The notes beneath the pieces are model-generated. The model was not told the origin of the DNA and ran no database searches. It saw nothing but the letters and a program-made list of their open reading frames with translations. DNA of 64,000 nt, taken from positions 30,001-94,000 of the forward strand of contig RPFO01000035.1 in assembly GCA_009746045.1 (NCBI GenBank), in the 5' to 3' direction. Origin of the DNA: Mesostigma viride. Its lineage: Eukaryota > Streptophyta > Mesostigmatophyceae > Mesostigmatales > Mesostigmataceae. Of this stretch, positions 12,038 to 21,850 are shown one piece after another. Positions within the stretch are counted from its first letter, which is position 1; the number at the start of each line of letters is the position of its first letter. Made by a program: the position numbers and the translations under genes.

Positions 12038-14195
12038 CGAGGGCAAGGTGCGCCCGATCGCCTGCGGTGAGGTGCTCCGCAAGCTCGTGGGCAAAGTGAT
12101 CTGCCGCCAAAAGGCGCCCGAGCTCCGTGCCTTTTTCTGCCCGCCCCTCGCAGCGGGTGAGACCTCGGTGGCGGCCCAGCTGGGGGTGACGACTCCAGGC
12201 GGGGCGGATATCCTCATCCATTCGGTGCAGGCCTACCTCGAGGCCCACCCCACCCACGCTGTCGTCAAGGTCGACTGCCACAACGCGTTCAACAGTCTGT
12301 CCCGCGCCAGCATGTTTGCGGCCGTCATGGAGTCCTTCGAGGACTTGTACGCTTGGACAGCCGTGTGCTACGGCCAGCCCGGCCAACTGGTTCACATCAT
12401 GGAGGACGGCACTCGCGGCGGCCTGCTGTCGCGGTCGGGCACCCAGCAAGGGGACCCCCTGGGACCCCTGTACTTTGCCGCCCCCCTCCAGGGTTGCCTC
12501 CAAGCGGTCCATGCTGCCCACCCGGCGGTCGCTATTCAGGCCTACTTGGATGATATCTACCTTCTGGGCCCTGTGCCGGACACCACCGCGGCTCTGCTGG
12601 CACTGCAGACCGCGGTGGCCGACATCAACCTCCAGTTGACCCTTGCCAAGTGCGCGGTGTACTCGCCCCAAGGTGATTGCTCCGGCTTTCCGCCCCAGCT
12701 CTTGGGCCGGGACGAGCGCCTCCATGGGTTGGATGTCCTCGGCGTTCCGGTTGGCGACCCCGCGTTTGTCATCGATGCTCTGCGGGCCGCCCTCGAGGCA
12801 CGCACTGAGGTACTGCCCTTGATTGCGCGCCTTCATGATTCGCAGACCAAGGGTCTGCTTCTGTGGTTTTGCGCTCACCCTCGCGTCGTTCACTGGCTCC
12901 GGGGCGCTCTTCCGTCTCAGGTCCGGCTGGCCGCCGAGGGCCACGACGAACGCATCCAGTCGGCCTTGGCGCAGCTGGTCCCGGGCCCCGACCTCCCGCC
13001 ACATGCTATTCGCATTGCCTCCCTGCCTGCACGGATGGGTGGCTGCGGTCTGACTCGTGCCGCCCGGCTGGCCCCAGCAGCCTTTTTGGGCTCCGTCGCT
13101 CAGTCGTGGGCGGAAAGCTGCCGGCTCCTGCCCCTTTTGGCAACGGCAGCGCCTGACCTCCTGGACCCCAGCAGCCCTTTGCCCTTCGTCACCGCCATCC
13201 AGGAGGCCTATGCTGAGATCCAGCAGGCCTGTTCTCCCGTCCGTGCCGCTCAGGCGGTACAGCGCCACCTCCCTCGCGGCACTCCCTCGGTCGCCTCCGT
13301 TCAATCTCCCGCCGCATTCCCTGCTCGCGTCATCGATAAACACCAGAAAACCTACGCGGGTATTCTGCACACGGCTGATTGGATTGCTCTTTTCGCGGAC
13401 CTCAACGCCCAGGGACGTGCGTGGCTGTTCTCGCTTTCCTTGCGGAGTGTGGGCTCGGCGTACCTTCGTGCTCTTCCCATGGCCCCCCCATTCGCCTTGG
13501 CTCCCAGCCACTACTCGGTGGCGCTCCGGCACCAGCTATTTGCCCCGCAGCCTCTTGTTCCGGCCGGGCGGCCTTGTGGTAGCTGTGGGCAGCCGCTGGA
13601 TCCCACGGGGACTCACTACCTTGCCTGCATGGGGGGCCAACAGAATCAGAATTGGTATTTGTATTTGCACACTGTCCTCCTGACGGTGGTGCTCGCCATG
13701 ATTCGGTCGGTTTTCCCCCACGCGAACATCCGGTCCGAGGATGCGGATGGCGCTGCCTTCTATTCCCCCAACCACCGGCCTGACATCGTGGTGCTGGACT
13801 TTGAGGGGGGTGGCCGGCATCTGCTTATTGACGTTTCGGTGGCGCGGCCCTTGGCTCTTAGCCACGTGGCTGGGGCCTCCCTCACGGCAGGTTACACGGC
13901 GGACCGGGCGGAGCGGGCCAAGCTCCTGGCCTACGGCGACGTCGGGCACCATCGTGTGGTGCCCTTTGTCCTGGAGGAGTTTGGGGCCATGGGGCCCCTG
14001 ACCTCCGCCTTCTTCAAGGAGTGTTGCCGGCTCCGGGAGGACCGGCTGGACCTGGAGGGCCAGCGGGCCCCATGGTCGGCGCGGACCTGGACGTCATATT
14101 GGCGTCAGCGCTTGTCGGTGGCGCTGACTCGGGCCATGGCTGACATCATGCTCCGCCGTACGCGGGCTGATTTTGCGGTGCAGCAGGGCTATTAG
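12038..14195 (+). CDS. retrotransposon protein, C-terminal part: RT and restriction-like endonuclease
   Basis: This frame is open from 11985, but homology starts just after the C8 run. The RT shows GKVRPIACGEVLRKL, VVKVDCHNAFNSLSR (motif A), GTQQGDPLGPLYFA (motif B) and AYLDDIYLLG (motif C, YLDD). After the thumb comes a zinc knuckle PCGSCGQPLDPTGTHYLAC. The endonuclease follows: RPDIVVLDF, then LLIDVSVARP (a PD...D pattern) and an ERAKLLAYGDV helix. The end is conserved in a truncated sister copy at 14392-14940. The product would make target-primed cDNA in the nucleus. The ORF is long and clean apart from the frame break, so the copy is young. Confidence 0.88.
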
Positions 14196-14333
14196 GTTCC
14201 TCCCGTTAGGCGTTTCCATTGGTCTTATCGTAGTATAGAGATTTGACATGGCTCTGTATATAGGTTTATAGCTGGGCGTTTGCTTTGGTTTGAGTGATTT
14301 CACTCTGCTGTAAGTAATTATATTTTTAATATA

Positions 14334-14391
14334 TATATATATTCATTGAGAATGATAGATTACGGAGGTGAGATAGGCATGCAACATAAGG
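14334..14391. repeat. right copy of 58-bp direct repeat (target-site duplication)
   Basis: Matches 10618-10675 base for base. On the minus strand it lies just past the 3' UTR of the truncated copy at 14392-14940, so the young element may have landed in the tail of an older one. Confidence 0.85.
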
Positions 14392-14940
14392 AAAAACCCG
14401 AGAACTGGGAGAATAACCCTGAAGAAATTAATAGTAATCTGACACAGACATCCAAGGATCACGCCAGCGGCACAAGGTACAACTAACTATACATCACAAA
14501 ACTACACGCAGCAACAGCGCTGCCGGCCCACCATGCAGGCCTGGAAGGAATCTAGACCGCATGGGTCGCGACAAAGTCGGCCCGGGTGCGGCGGAATAAC
14601 ACATCAGCCACGGTGCGAGTGAGGGCGAGTGACAGACGCTGCCGCCAATACGAGGACCACGTGCGGGCCGACCACGGGGCGGTCTGACCCTCGAGGTCGA
14701 GGCGGTCTTCACGGCGCTGGCAGCACTCGTGGAAAAACTCCGCTGTCTTGGGGCCCATGGCCCCGAACTCCTCAAGGACAAAGGGGATGACCCGGTGGGG
14801 CCCCACATTGCCGTAGGAGGCAAACTTGTCGCGCTCAGCCACAGCGGCAGCAGCGCCGGCATCCACAGCCGCCCGGAGGATGTGGCGACCGGAAAGCGGC
14901 CGAGCCACGGAGACATCGATGAGCAGGTGGCCCCTCATTG
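14392..14940 (-). pseudogene. 5'-truncated copy of a related endonuclease-bearing retrotransposon
   Basis: The minus strand encodes about 128 residues, from LLIDVSVARPL through the helix ending CCQRREDRLDLEGQ and SYWRQRLSLALTR to a stop at 14552. They align with the C-terminus of the 10676-14333 element but differ at many positions, so this is a divergent older insertion. Everything 5' of the endonuclease core is missing, the usual outcome of incomplete reverse transcription. Confidence 0.82.
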
Positions 14941-15162
14941 AGTGATGGGGCCGTGTGGGGTACCGGGGAGCCATTCTTGAGTGATGATGGTTGAGTGATA
15001 ATTTGAGTGATAAAATATTGGGGTTTTGGCTTGCTACTGACATCTGTCACAGTGCAGCCACGCCTTCCTGACCCCTGCCAACCCTGGCTCAGGGGTCGCG
15101 GGGCTTTAGAATGCCACAGAAATGCTAGCATCCGTCACCGCGTCAGCGTGTGAGGGTGTGTG

Positions 15163-15229
15163 GAATAGGCAAAATTGGCCAGAGAATTTGAAGGAAGTTC
15201 TAAGTATATCTGGCCAATTTTGCCTATTC
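15163..15229. repeat. hairpin with 21-bp perfect arms
   Basis: GAATAGGCAAAATTGGCCAG(A) at 15163-15183 is the exact reverse complement of 15209-15229, with a 25-nt loop. It sits near the left limit of the viral block, and the stretch 14941-15162 before it has no gene. Confidence 0.85.
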
Positions 15230-15408
15230 TGACAGAACCATCAACCATCGCCCAACCCACGCCACACACCAACCGCGGAATGCGCGGGACCTCCGTGGGC
15301 GGCCGGGTCGTTCATGGGAAACGCGCGATTCGCATCGAAAAACGAAAAATACGACCCCTGTTTTGCCCGATCGCGGGCAGTGAGAGTGCTTGAGAACTTG
15401 GGGAGAAG

Positions 15409-15469
15409 GTTCCGCGTGCTGCCCAACTTTTATAGCAAAACCTTGCAAAAGTTGGGCAGCACGCGGAAC
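15409..15469. repeat. hairpin with 23-bp perfect arms
   Basis: GTTCCGCGTGCTGCCCAACT(TTT) at 15409-15431 pairs exactly with 15447-15469 across a 15-nt loop. Its inner core CCAACTTTT...AAAAGTTGG recurs in the two hairpins to the right. Confidence 0.9.
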
Positions 15470-15595
15470 ATCGAGAAATCCAGCTCACGAGCCAGCGCGC
15501 ACCCGGGTCGCTGAAAATCCGGCCCTCGGCTGGGAAATTCGCGGACCTTTCGTGCGAGTCCTGCGTCCTCGCGGGAGAGGAGCGGGTGGCTGGTT

Positions 15596-15942
15596 TTCGG
15601 TTTTATTCGTTTTGTTCGATATTCGAGACGGCTTTAAGAGGGGGGTAGGGCATTGTCCAACTTTTAATAAGAAACCTAAACTAAAAGTTGGCCAATGCCC
15701 TAACACTCCACCTCATCACGCCGATACCCCGGAGAGAAAGAATCCAAGTCAAGCAAATCGCGCGATTTGCGCCGGTTTCGCGGAGAAGAGGTGGCCTGTT
15801 GTTTTTGTTCGTTTTTTGTTCAATACTCGAGACAGCTTTAAGAGGGGGGTAGGGCATTGTCCAACTTTTAATAACAAACCTAAACTAAAAGTTGGCCAAT
15901 GCCCTAACACTCCACCTCATCATGCCGATACCCGGGAGAGAG
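15596..15942. repeat. two ~145-bp direct repeats, each containing a hairpin
   Basis: Copies at about 15596-15740 and 15796-15942 (offset about 201 bp) share GGCATTGTCCAACTTTTAAT, a short loop and the complementary AAAAGTTGGCCAATGCCCTA, then CACTCCACCTCATCA. They lie downstream of the viral primase-helicase. Apparent ORFs across 15390-16067 are translations of these repeats. Confidence 0.85.
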
Positions 15943-16154
15943 AGACATCTGAGAGAAAAAACGCAAGAAAAAAACACGCACGCAAACACACGCCTGATCG
16001 CCTGCGCGTTCCTGCGGATTCCTGCGCCGTCGCGGGAGAGGAGCGGGTACTTGAGGAAAATATCTAAGTCTAACTACTATGGGTGTGCGGCCAATGCCAC
16101 CTGGGACCTTGTCATCCTGGCCGGGCGCGGGTCCTCGGAAAAGGTTGCCGCTGC

Positions 16155-17660
16155 TCACCTCGTCAGGAACTGGTAGCCATCCATCCCTCTGTAGAATTCC
16201 CTTGTCGCCCTCGCACTCTCTGCGATCTCCGTCTGTTCTCCAAGCCATGCCGGTCTATATCGATTCAGGAATTCTAGCATCCTGGCCTTTGAAACCATCA
16301 CACCTGACGCCTTTCCTTTCCCCCTGCCCTCTATGCATGTCACGTCGACGTCCAGTGTTACCTTGAGCATGTTTTCAAGGACTGAGACGCATTGATCGAA
16401 TTCGAGTTTCCCTGCTTTGTTTTTGCTCCTCCTCCTGTAGTCAAACACTGACCTAAATCTCGAGCCGAATTTGTAGATGTAATCCTTGTCGACCCTGTTA
16501 ACAACTTCTAGCACGTTCTCCCGCGAGAGTACCATACACGGGGCGCTCCCTCCATCCAGGCAAAACTCCATGACCCCACTGCCTCGGAGAAGCTCTTTGG
16601 CTATCGTCAGTTTGTCCATGCTCGATAGCTTCTTGTTGGCAGTCAATGCAAATATGTCAGAGCTCTCTCTCGCTCGATCTTCGATGTCACCTACAGCCGC
16701 TTCCCAGCCAAGCTCGGTGACTCGGGAGTATTGCTCCCTTGCTCGATACATGTCGCGGTTCTCCTCCTCGGCTAACAGGTATGCAAGGTCTTCGTCAATG
16801 AGATAGCGCGGGATTTTGTAGGCCTTGTGGCATAGCTCGTAGATGTCGATCAGTTTCAACTCCTTGGCCGACAACACCTCGCGGTCGCTCTTTCGCTCCG
16901 AGAGTTGGCTGTACTCCTCGTCGCTTAGTATGTACCAGTCATGGGTCTCCTTCTCTTTCTTTTTGAGCTTCGGGGCCTTTGTCGACTCCTCTGGCTGTAC
17001 ATCGCCTACTATCTTGACGCCGTAGCGTGTCTTCAGAAGCTCGATCATCCGTTCCTTGTAATGACTTCTCGAGACCCCAAGCTCTTCGAGATTCCGGCAG
17101 AATAGGTTGTAGGCGGGGGACCTGTCGCCGAACAGTCTGTCGTCGTCTACTCCCCAACCCCTAAGAACGCTCTTTTTGTGGCCCTTCATCATCATGAGAA
17201 GTTCGTCTCTCTCCTCGCGGGTGCGTGCCTTGATATCTGCAAAGCTCGTTGGAGGGCGTGACGCGTTAGTCGTGCTGTCGAGATAGAAGACGCACATCTT
17301 GCCCTCCCGTAATTGCCTCACACGATACATCTGTTGCAGGGACGTCGTGTACTGAGGGCGCCCGACGCCGTTCCTTAGCATGCATACCATCACGTCGAAG
17401 GTCTCGAGAGTGTAGGACACGCCGACAGAGATCGTTGGGCTGTAAACAAGAAAGTCGACGTCTTTCCACGCCTCGTTCGCGCCTAGTTCTAGATCTGTTT
17501 TCGGGGTCCTTGCCGTATACACTTTCACGTTCTTGCCTTCAAGAACGTCCTTCAGTCTTTCCATGACGCGGTCCACGGTTTTCTCAGCCTCTGAAGCCAT
17601 GAGGATAACCTTCTTGCCGCTGACCAACCCGGCCCTCGCGACACTTTCGCACACTCCTAT
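16155..17660 (-). CDS. PLV primase-helicase, C-terminal part (helicase C domain and tail)
   Basis: Continues the 17661-19623 protein in another frame. It has helicase motifs typical of the second RecA domain: FLVYSPTISVGVSY (motif V-like), then QQMYRVRQLREGKMCVFYLD (motif VI with Arg). A charged tail of about 350 residues with no recognised domain follows. The listed frame opens at a GTG only because of the frame break; it has no start of its own. The two parts together would make about 1,150 residues. Confidence 0.72.
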   Translation of the reverse strand: MGVCESVARAGLVSGKKVILMASEAEKTVDRVMERLKDVLEGKNVKVYTARTPKTDLELGANEAWKDVDFLVYSPTISVGVSYTLETFDVMVCMLRNGVGRPQYTTSLQQMYRVRQLREGKMCVFYLDSTTNASRPPTSFADIKARTREERDELLMMMKGHKKSVLRGWGVDDDRLFGDRSPAYNLFCRNLEELGVSRSHYKERMIELLKTRYGVKIVGDVQPEESTKAPKLKKKEKETHDWYILSDEEYSQLSERKSDREVLSAKELKLIDIYELCHKAYKIPRYLIDEDLAYLLAEEENRDMYRAREQYSRVTELGWEAAVGDIEDRARESSDIFALTANKKLSSMDKLTIAKELLRGSGVMEFCLDGGSAPCMVLSRENVLEVVNRVDKDYIYKFGSRFRSVFDYRRRSKNKAGKLEFDQCVSVLENMLKVTLDVDVTCIEGRGKGKASGVMVSKARMLEFLNRYRPAWLGEQTEIAESARATREFYRGMDGYQFLTR

Positions 17661-19623
17661 CGATCCACGCGGCCTCTTTTCTCTTCTCAGAAATGATGTC
17701 GACCCATTCCAATTCTCGGTTGTTGGGTCGGACGTATCGGTTGTCGATCACGTTGAAATTCTCGGCCGGTCGGAAGCTGCGGATGAAATCGACAACACCG
17801 GCGGTGATGTAGGCATCTGAGGCAATGAGAATTGTCGCGTCTCGTATCATATTGGTGAACATCCTGAGAACGTCTCCTCGGTCCTTGATCAAGCTGTTGG
17901 AGAACGCTGTAAGGATATTAAACACCTCATCTAGCACGACGATGTCGAATCTGTGATCGGACAGGCGCAGAATGCTGTTGATAACGATCAAGACGCGTGG
18001 GTCAGTTATCAGCCATCCATTGCCTCCTTTCTTGAGTCTGCATTTCCTCAGATAATGCCTCCATCCGTCCTGGAGTACCAGGTCCAGATACTCTGCCACT
18101 CTATCCATCAGGGTTTCTGACAGTATGCCCTTGTTCAAATAGAACTCCTCCTGCCTTGACAACGAGACATTGGCGAAGACGTTGACAATGCGCGCATCGC
18201 TGTGAATCTTGACAATCGCCTTCTCAAGTGCTCTAATCGCTTCGGATTTGCCGGTACCCATGCCAGACTGGATGATGTATGTGTGTTTCTCTTTGGACGA
18301 TATCGCTTTCGAAATCTCAGAAACATCAAAATCTCGCACCTTGTCCTCGCAATACACCTGAGTGAACTCGACGCTCTCTGAAACGTACTCGAATCTGTCC
18401 ATGATACACTCCGCGTGCTTGGGGCCCTTCTTCCAACACGAGTAGGTGACCCTTCCGTCCGAGTACTCGCACACCCTCGGACCATGACCGGCGCTCTTAT
18501 GGGGGCGATCCTTCTTGCACACGATACACGGCACTTCTGGGTCGACGGTCCAGCGGGACATGTAGTATGTCCGGCCGTCCTCCCCGGCGTGCTCCTCGAT
18601 GTTGATGATCCGACTACCCGGCGAAACCTTCGCCATTGCCTCGATCGACCTCGCGATTTGCTCGCTGCCCGCCCCGTGCCCGCGAGGACTGTACTGGGAC
18701 GCTTTTTTGCGTCCCGATCCTTTCTGGGCGTACCACGAAGCCGGAGCTCTCAATATCACGACGTCGTCGAGAGTGTCCGTGGGGTAGACGATGGCCGAGT
18801 GTTCGCGAACGTCGTCAGACCCCTCGCATATCCTGAGACTCGCGAGAGGGTCCGTCTCCCCAAGTTTGTGCATGCCAACGGCCCTGAAGCACCAGTCCTT
18901 GCCATAGATGTGATCATCGACCATTAACTGGACCTCCTTGTCGTCATAGTATTCGCCGGGGTTGGCCAGCATATCTTCGATGTTCTGCTCCATATACGCC
19001 GAAGCGTGCTCGGTGCTTAGAAGCATATTGGCGTCGACGTAGAGAGACGAGTCGGGGTCCAACAGATGCTCGCGAATGTAGCGAGTAAATGTCTGGCACC
19101 AATACTGTCTCGCGTCGATGTCAGCCAGTACCAGCCCACGGACAATGATATGATACGAAATCTTGCAAAATTCGATGATATCGCGTGTCGCGGTCGATGC
19201 GTTATATTGGAACCGTCCGGGCTCGATCCCTAGAACATCGAACACAAACGCATCATGCAGTCGCTTGAAATGGCGGATGTATTCAATACGCTCGCGGTCC
19301 GTCCCCACACGGTCGTCGAGATCGACGTATACCCACGACGGCTGGTCGGGGCGGATGACCTCATTCAGTGCCTTAGTCCGGACATTCCGCATGCATTCCT
19401 CGCGAATTGCCGCGAATTCTTCAGCGTCTCGGTAATGTGTGTACTCTTTCGGTCCGCGGCCGATATCCCGGGCAGCAATGTAGGAATGCCCGGCCTCGTT
19501 CGCGGCCTCGATGCAGCGGTCCTTCGGCCCCTTGTCGTCGACCCTCGACCCACCAAACCACGTTCGACCGTGGACGGTTCTGGTCAATCTCGCTCCAGTG
19601 TAGACGGATGCGGTCATGATCAA
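17661..19623 (-). CDS. PLV primase-helicase, N-terminal part (AEP-like primase and SF2 helicase N domain)
   Basis: Residues 90-260 carry archaeo-eukaryotic primase features: WVYVDLDDR (acidic motif I), KISYHIIV (SxH motif) and SLYVDANMLL (motif III). A Cys/His cluster follows (CIVCKKDRPH ... CEYSDGRVTYSCW), likely zinc-binding. Then comes a helicase resembling herpesvirus origin-binding-protein helicases: QSGMGTGKSE (Walker A), FDIVVLDEVFNIL (Walker B) and TILIASDAYIT (motif III-like). It probably initiates viral DNA replication. The frame breaks between about 17640 and 17665. The ATG at 19623 is preceded by AAAATCTAAG, a motif shared with other genes of this virus. Confidence 0.78.
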
Positions 19624-19753
19624 AGTTTTATACCTCTAGTCTTAGATTTTATTTTCTGGCCGAAACGAGGCTGTTTTTTTTTCTGATTGGAAGGAAGTGG
19701 ATTTTATTAATCAATATACAATTCAACTCTCTCGATAGCCGAAAAATCCGGGA

Positions 19754-19776
19754 CTTTTAATACTACGTATTAAAAG
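19754..19776. terminator. AT-rich near-palindrome between recombinase end and primase start
   Basis: CTTTTAATACTACGTATTAAAAG is almost self-complementary and lies between two same-strand viral genes. It could be a transcription end or promoter element; only the symmetry is observed. Confidence 0.35.
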
Positions 19777-19785
19777 GCGACAATT

Positions 19786-21075
19786 CTATTTCAGATAGCG
19801 ACAGAATCGGTCAAACGTCTTCATCGTCCATCTTTCTTGCTCTCTCCAGAGTCGCGGGATCCAATTGATCGTTCCGCTCATACCGGATCGCCATCGCTGG
19901 GGTTGTGCCATTCCTTTTGCGAGCTTGATCCGTTCTGCGGACGTCGCTCGCTTAACGAACGCCGTGACGAACGCCCGCCGAGTGTTGAGGATCCCGTGAT
20001 AAGTCGCGCGGTATCGCTCGCCGAACGCGGATTTGCTGATATGCCCCCGTCCTCTGCCGGCCGGGAATAGCCATTTCCCATTCATCGAGCGGGCTTTGAG
20101 GATGTCTCGAAACGCTTTCATCGACTGCGGGACGACGAAATCGATGGCCCCGAGGTCTTTCGCCGTCTTGTGATGTCGAATTACGAACCGGTTCTCGGGG
20201 ACGATGAACGCGTTCTCGTGTGGTCCTATCTCGCTCTCATCGTTCACGAATTTGACGTCGTGATAGTTGTACCGAGTAGGCGGGAGGCTCTTTCCGCTGA
20301 GGTAAAGGTACCCCATCAATTTCTCATCGCTGTTTGGGTCTGCGATGGACTTATGGATCGATTGGAGTGTCTTGAAATCGTAAGCTGGCGGTACATTCTC
20401 GCTGACGTAAGCGTCGATGGTCAGTCGCCCTTCCTGTTCGACTGCCTGTTGATTCTTATAGGCCTCGACGACAGCTGCCGGGAGCTGGCGAGACGGTGGG
20501 AAGATCTTGTCGATTCCGTTGATGGCCGCCGCGAGATTAGCGCGGGCTGTTCTTGCTCCTGTCGCGTCTCCCCTCTTCATGTTCTGTATTGTAGCGATGA
20601 CTTTATCGACGTCCAGGAGACACGTGACGGGCTCTGTCCGGCTGCATCCGAGAGCGTCTAGGATCTGTCCCACGCGACCAACGTACTGCTTAATTGTCGA
20701 CACCGTCGCTCCTTTCGCCGTCTTAATGACCCTGTCTCCTTGCACGGTAGCTACTGGCTGGTTCTCCGGCCTGACTCGCTGGGCGGTCTCCATGACCTCG
20801 GCGAGTGTCCACAGCTTACTCGTGGGTGCTCGCGAGACCAGGCGAGTGTCCGAAGACTTACAGTCCCGCTCGGGGAGGTCCGCGTTCTGCCGGATCAACT
20901 TTATCTCGTCGCAGTCTGTCCCGTGCTTCTGGAGCCATTTCTCGGTAGGCATCCAAGCGTCTTTCTTGGCCATCGCGCGCATGACCTGGAGAGCTGCCCG
21001 GTCCGGGTATTTCTGCCGGTATCTAGCCTGCGCTTCTCGTCGCATTCGGAGTTCGTCCGCTGTCCTTGAAACCAT
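19786..21075 (-). CDS. PLV tyrosine recombinase (integrase), 3' end frameshifted
   Basis: 429-codon frame. Residues 85-200 look like an Arg/Lys-rich core-binding domain. The catalytic domain shows LPPTRYNYHDV (Arg I), RHHKTAKDLG (Lys) and ILNTRRAFVTAF (the Arg II box). After KGMA at about 19910 the expected Mx(H)xP...Y box is not in this frame. It appears one frame over as PAMAIRYER with the tyrosine, ending at a TGA at 19812. A single-base loss therefore removes the nucleophile, so this copy should be inactive unless it is an assembly error. The enzyme would integrate the virus site-specifically. A tRNA-like sequence follows upstream on the same strand. Confidence 0.82.
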   Translation of the reverse strand: MVSRTADELRMRREAQARYRQKYPDRAALQVMRAMAKKDAWMPTEKWLQKHGTDCDEIKLIRQNADLPERDCKSSDTRLVSRAPTSKLWTLAEVMETAQRVRPENQPVATVQGDRVIKTAKGATVSTIKQYVGRVGQILDALGCSRTEPVTCLLDVDKVIATIQNMKRGDATGARTARANLAAAINGIDKIFPPSRQLPAAVVEAYKNQQAVEQEGRLTIDAYVSENVPPAYDFKTLQSIHKSIADPNSDEKLMGYLYLSGKSLPPTRYNYHDVKFVNDESEIGPHENAFIVPENRFVIRHHKTAKDLGAIDFVVPQSMKAFRDILKARSMNGKWLFPAGRGRGHISKSAFGERYRATYHGILNTRRAFVTAFVKRATSAERIKLAKGMAQPQRWRSGMSGTINWIPRLWREQERWTMKTFDRFCRYLK

Positions 21076-21180
21076 GAGACTCGTATATCCTTATGCAGAG
21101 AAATTAATTCGAGTGTGAACGAGCGTTTGTTACAAAAAATGATAAATAGGTCGTTTTATTGCAAAAAAGTACGATTTACT

Positions 21181-21285
21181 TGCTTCCACCGGGATTCGAA
21201 CCCGCGTCTTCGCTTCGGAGGAACCGACCTTCGGTCGGTGGGACACTCCCTGGTTAGGTTAACTCTCGATAGCTTCCGCGGCCGC
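21181..21285 (-). other. tRNA-like sequence beside the recombinase (candidate attachment site)
   Basis: On the minus strand GGGTTCGAATCCCGGTGG has the consensus T-arm form and is followed by GAAGCA, as at a tRNA 3' end. Upstream is a strong hairpin CCGACCGAAGGTCGG that could be a long variable arm. I could not pair an acceptor stem or draw a normal anticodon arm, so it is not called a tRNA gene. Integrases that use tRNA targets often carry the tRNA 3' end next to the gene; that use here is inferred. Confidence 0.45.
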
Positions 21286-21325
21286 TAGAGCGGAATTCCA
21301 TGGAATTTTCCACATATAAACGCAT

Positions 21326-21823
21326 TTACAATTTCGACTTCTTCGGCCTGCCCCATGGTCGTGGTCGTCCTGTCGCGGGGTCAATATTATGAGTCCGTGG
21401 CTTCGTATCTTTCGACCCAGCCGGTCTCCCGCGTTTCTTAGGGGTGTGAGGATTTTTTTCCTTTTTAATTTTCGGTGCCCGGGGAGATTTTGGCGGAGGA
21501 GGAGGATTTCTCGGCTTTCGTTTGGATGAGATGATGGACATCAATTTCTGTCGACATTCGTGCCCGATTCCGGTGTGTGTCGGCGGGAGCTCGCCGTCAT
21601 ACCCACACTCTCGCACGAACGCCGCCAACCTCTCGTGAGTCTTTGAGGAGACCCTGGCCCCGGTCAAGTAACGAACGAGTGTCGACACGTTAAGGATGAG
21701 CTCTCGCCTATCAAGCCTGCGCTGGTACGAACTCTTCGGGGGCGCTTTCTCCTCGATCCGGATGGGTGGGAGAGCTAGCGAAGACTCGTGGAAAGCGTTT
21801 GGGTAAGCCTGCTTCAGATCCAT
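21326..21823 (-). CDS. PLV small basic protein with AT-hook-like motifs
   Basis: 165 residues, ATG at 21823, 28 bp after the end of the packaging ATPase on the same strand. The N-terminal half is mixed and probably globular (QRRLDRRELILNVSTLVRYL). The C-terminal half is Lys/Pro-rich with KKRGRPAGSK and GRPRPWGRPKKSK, which resemble AT-hook cores (RGRP). It may bind or condense viral DNA. No family recognised. Confidence 0.65.
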   Translation of the reverse strand: MDLKQAYPNAFHESSLALPPIRIEEKAPPKSSYQRRLDRRELILNVSTLVRYLTGARVSSKTHERLAAFVRECGYDGELPPTHTGIGHECRQKLMSIISSKRKPRNPPPPPKSPRAPKIKKEKNPHTPKKRGRPAGSKDTKPRTHNIDPATGRPRPWGRPKKSKL

Positions 21824-21850
21824 TCGCGTGTATATGATAGAACACAGATA

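Larger units (their letters stand above)
10676..14333 (+). mobile_element. non-LTR retrotransposon with restriction-like endonuclease (R2/CRE-type)
   Basis: A 3.66-kb unit between 58-bp direct repeats. Domains in order are N-terminal zinc fingers, reverse transcriptase, a Cys-His knuckle and a PD..D endonuclease, followed by about 140 bp of 3' UTR ending in an AT-rich tail. This is the layout of early-branching, endonuclease-last LINEs. No LTRs are present. The exact clade is not assigned. Confidence 0.85.

Noticed and set aside
11883-13532. 549-codon ORF antisense to the retrotransposon RT
   Set aside because: The opposite strand has unmistakable RT motifs; the antisense frame is open only through high GC.
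15390-16067. 225-codon plus-strand ORF
   Set aside because: It translates direct repeats and hairpins twice over and has no features of its own.
21181-21290. Functional tRNA gene
   Set aside because: The T-arm is good, but no acceptor stem pairs and no normal anticodon arm can be drawn, so it is kept as tRNA-like only.
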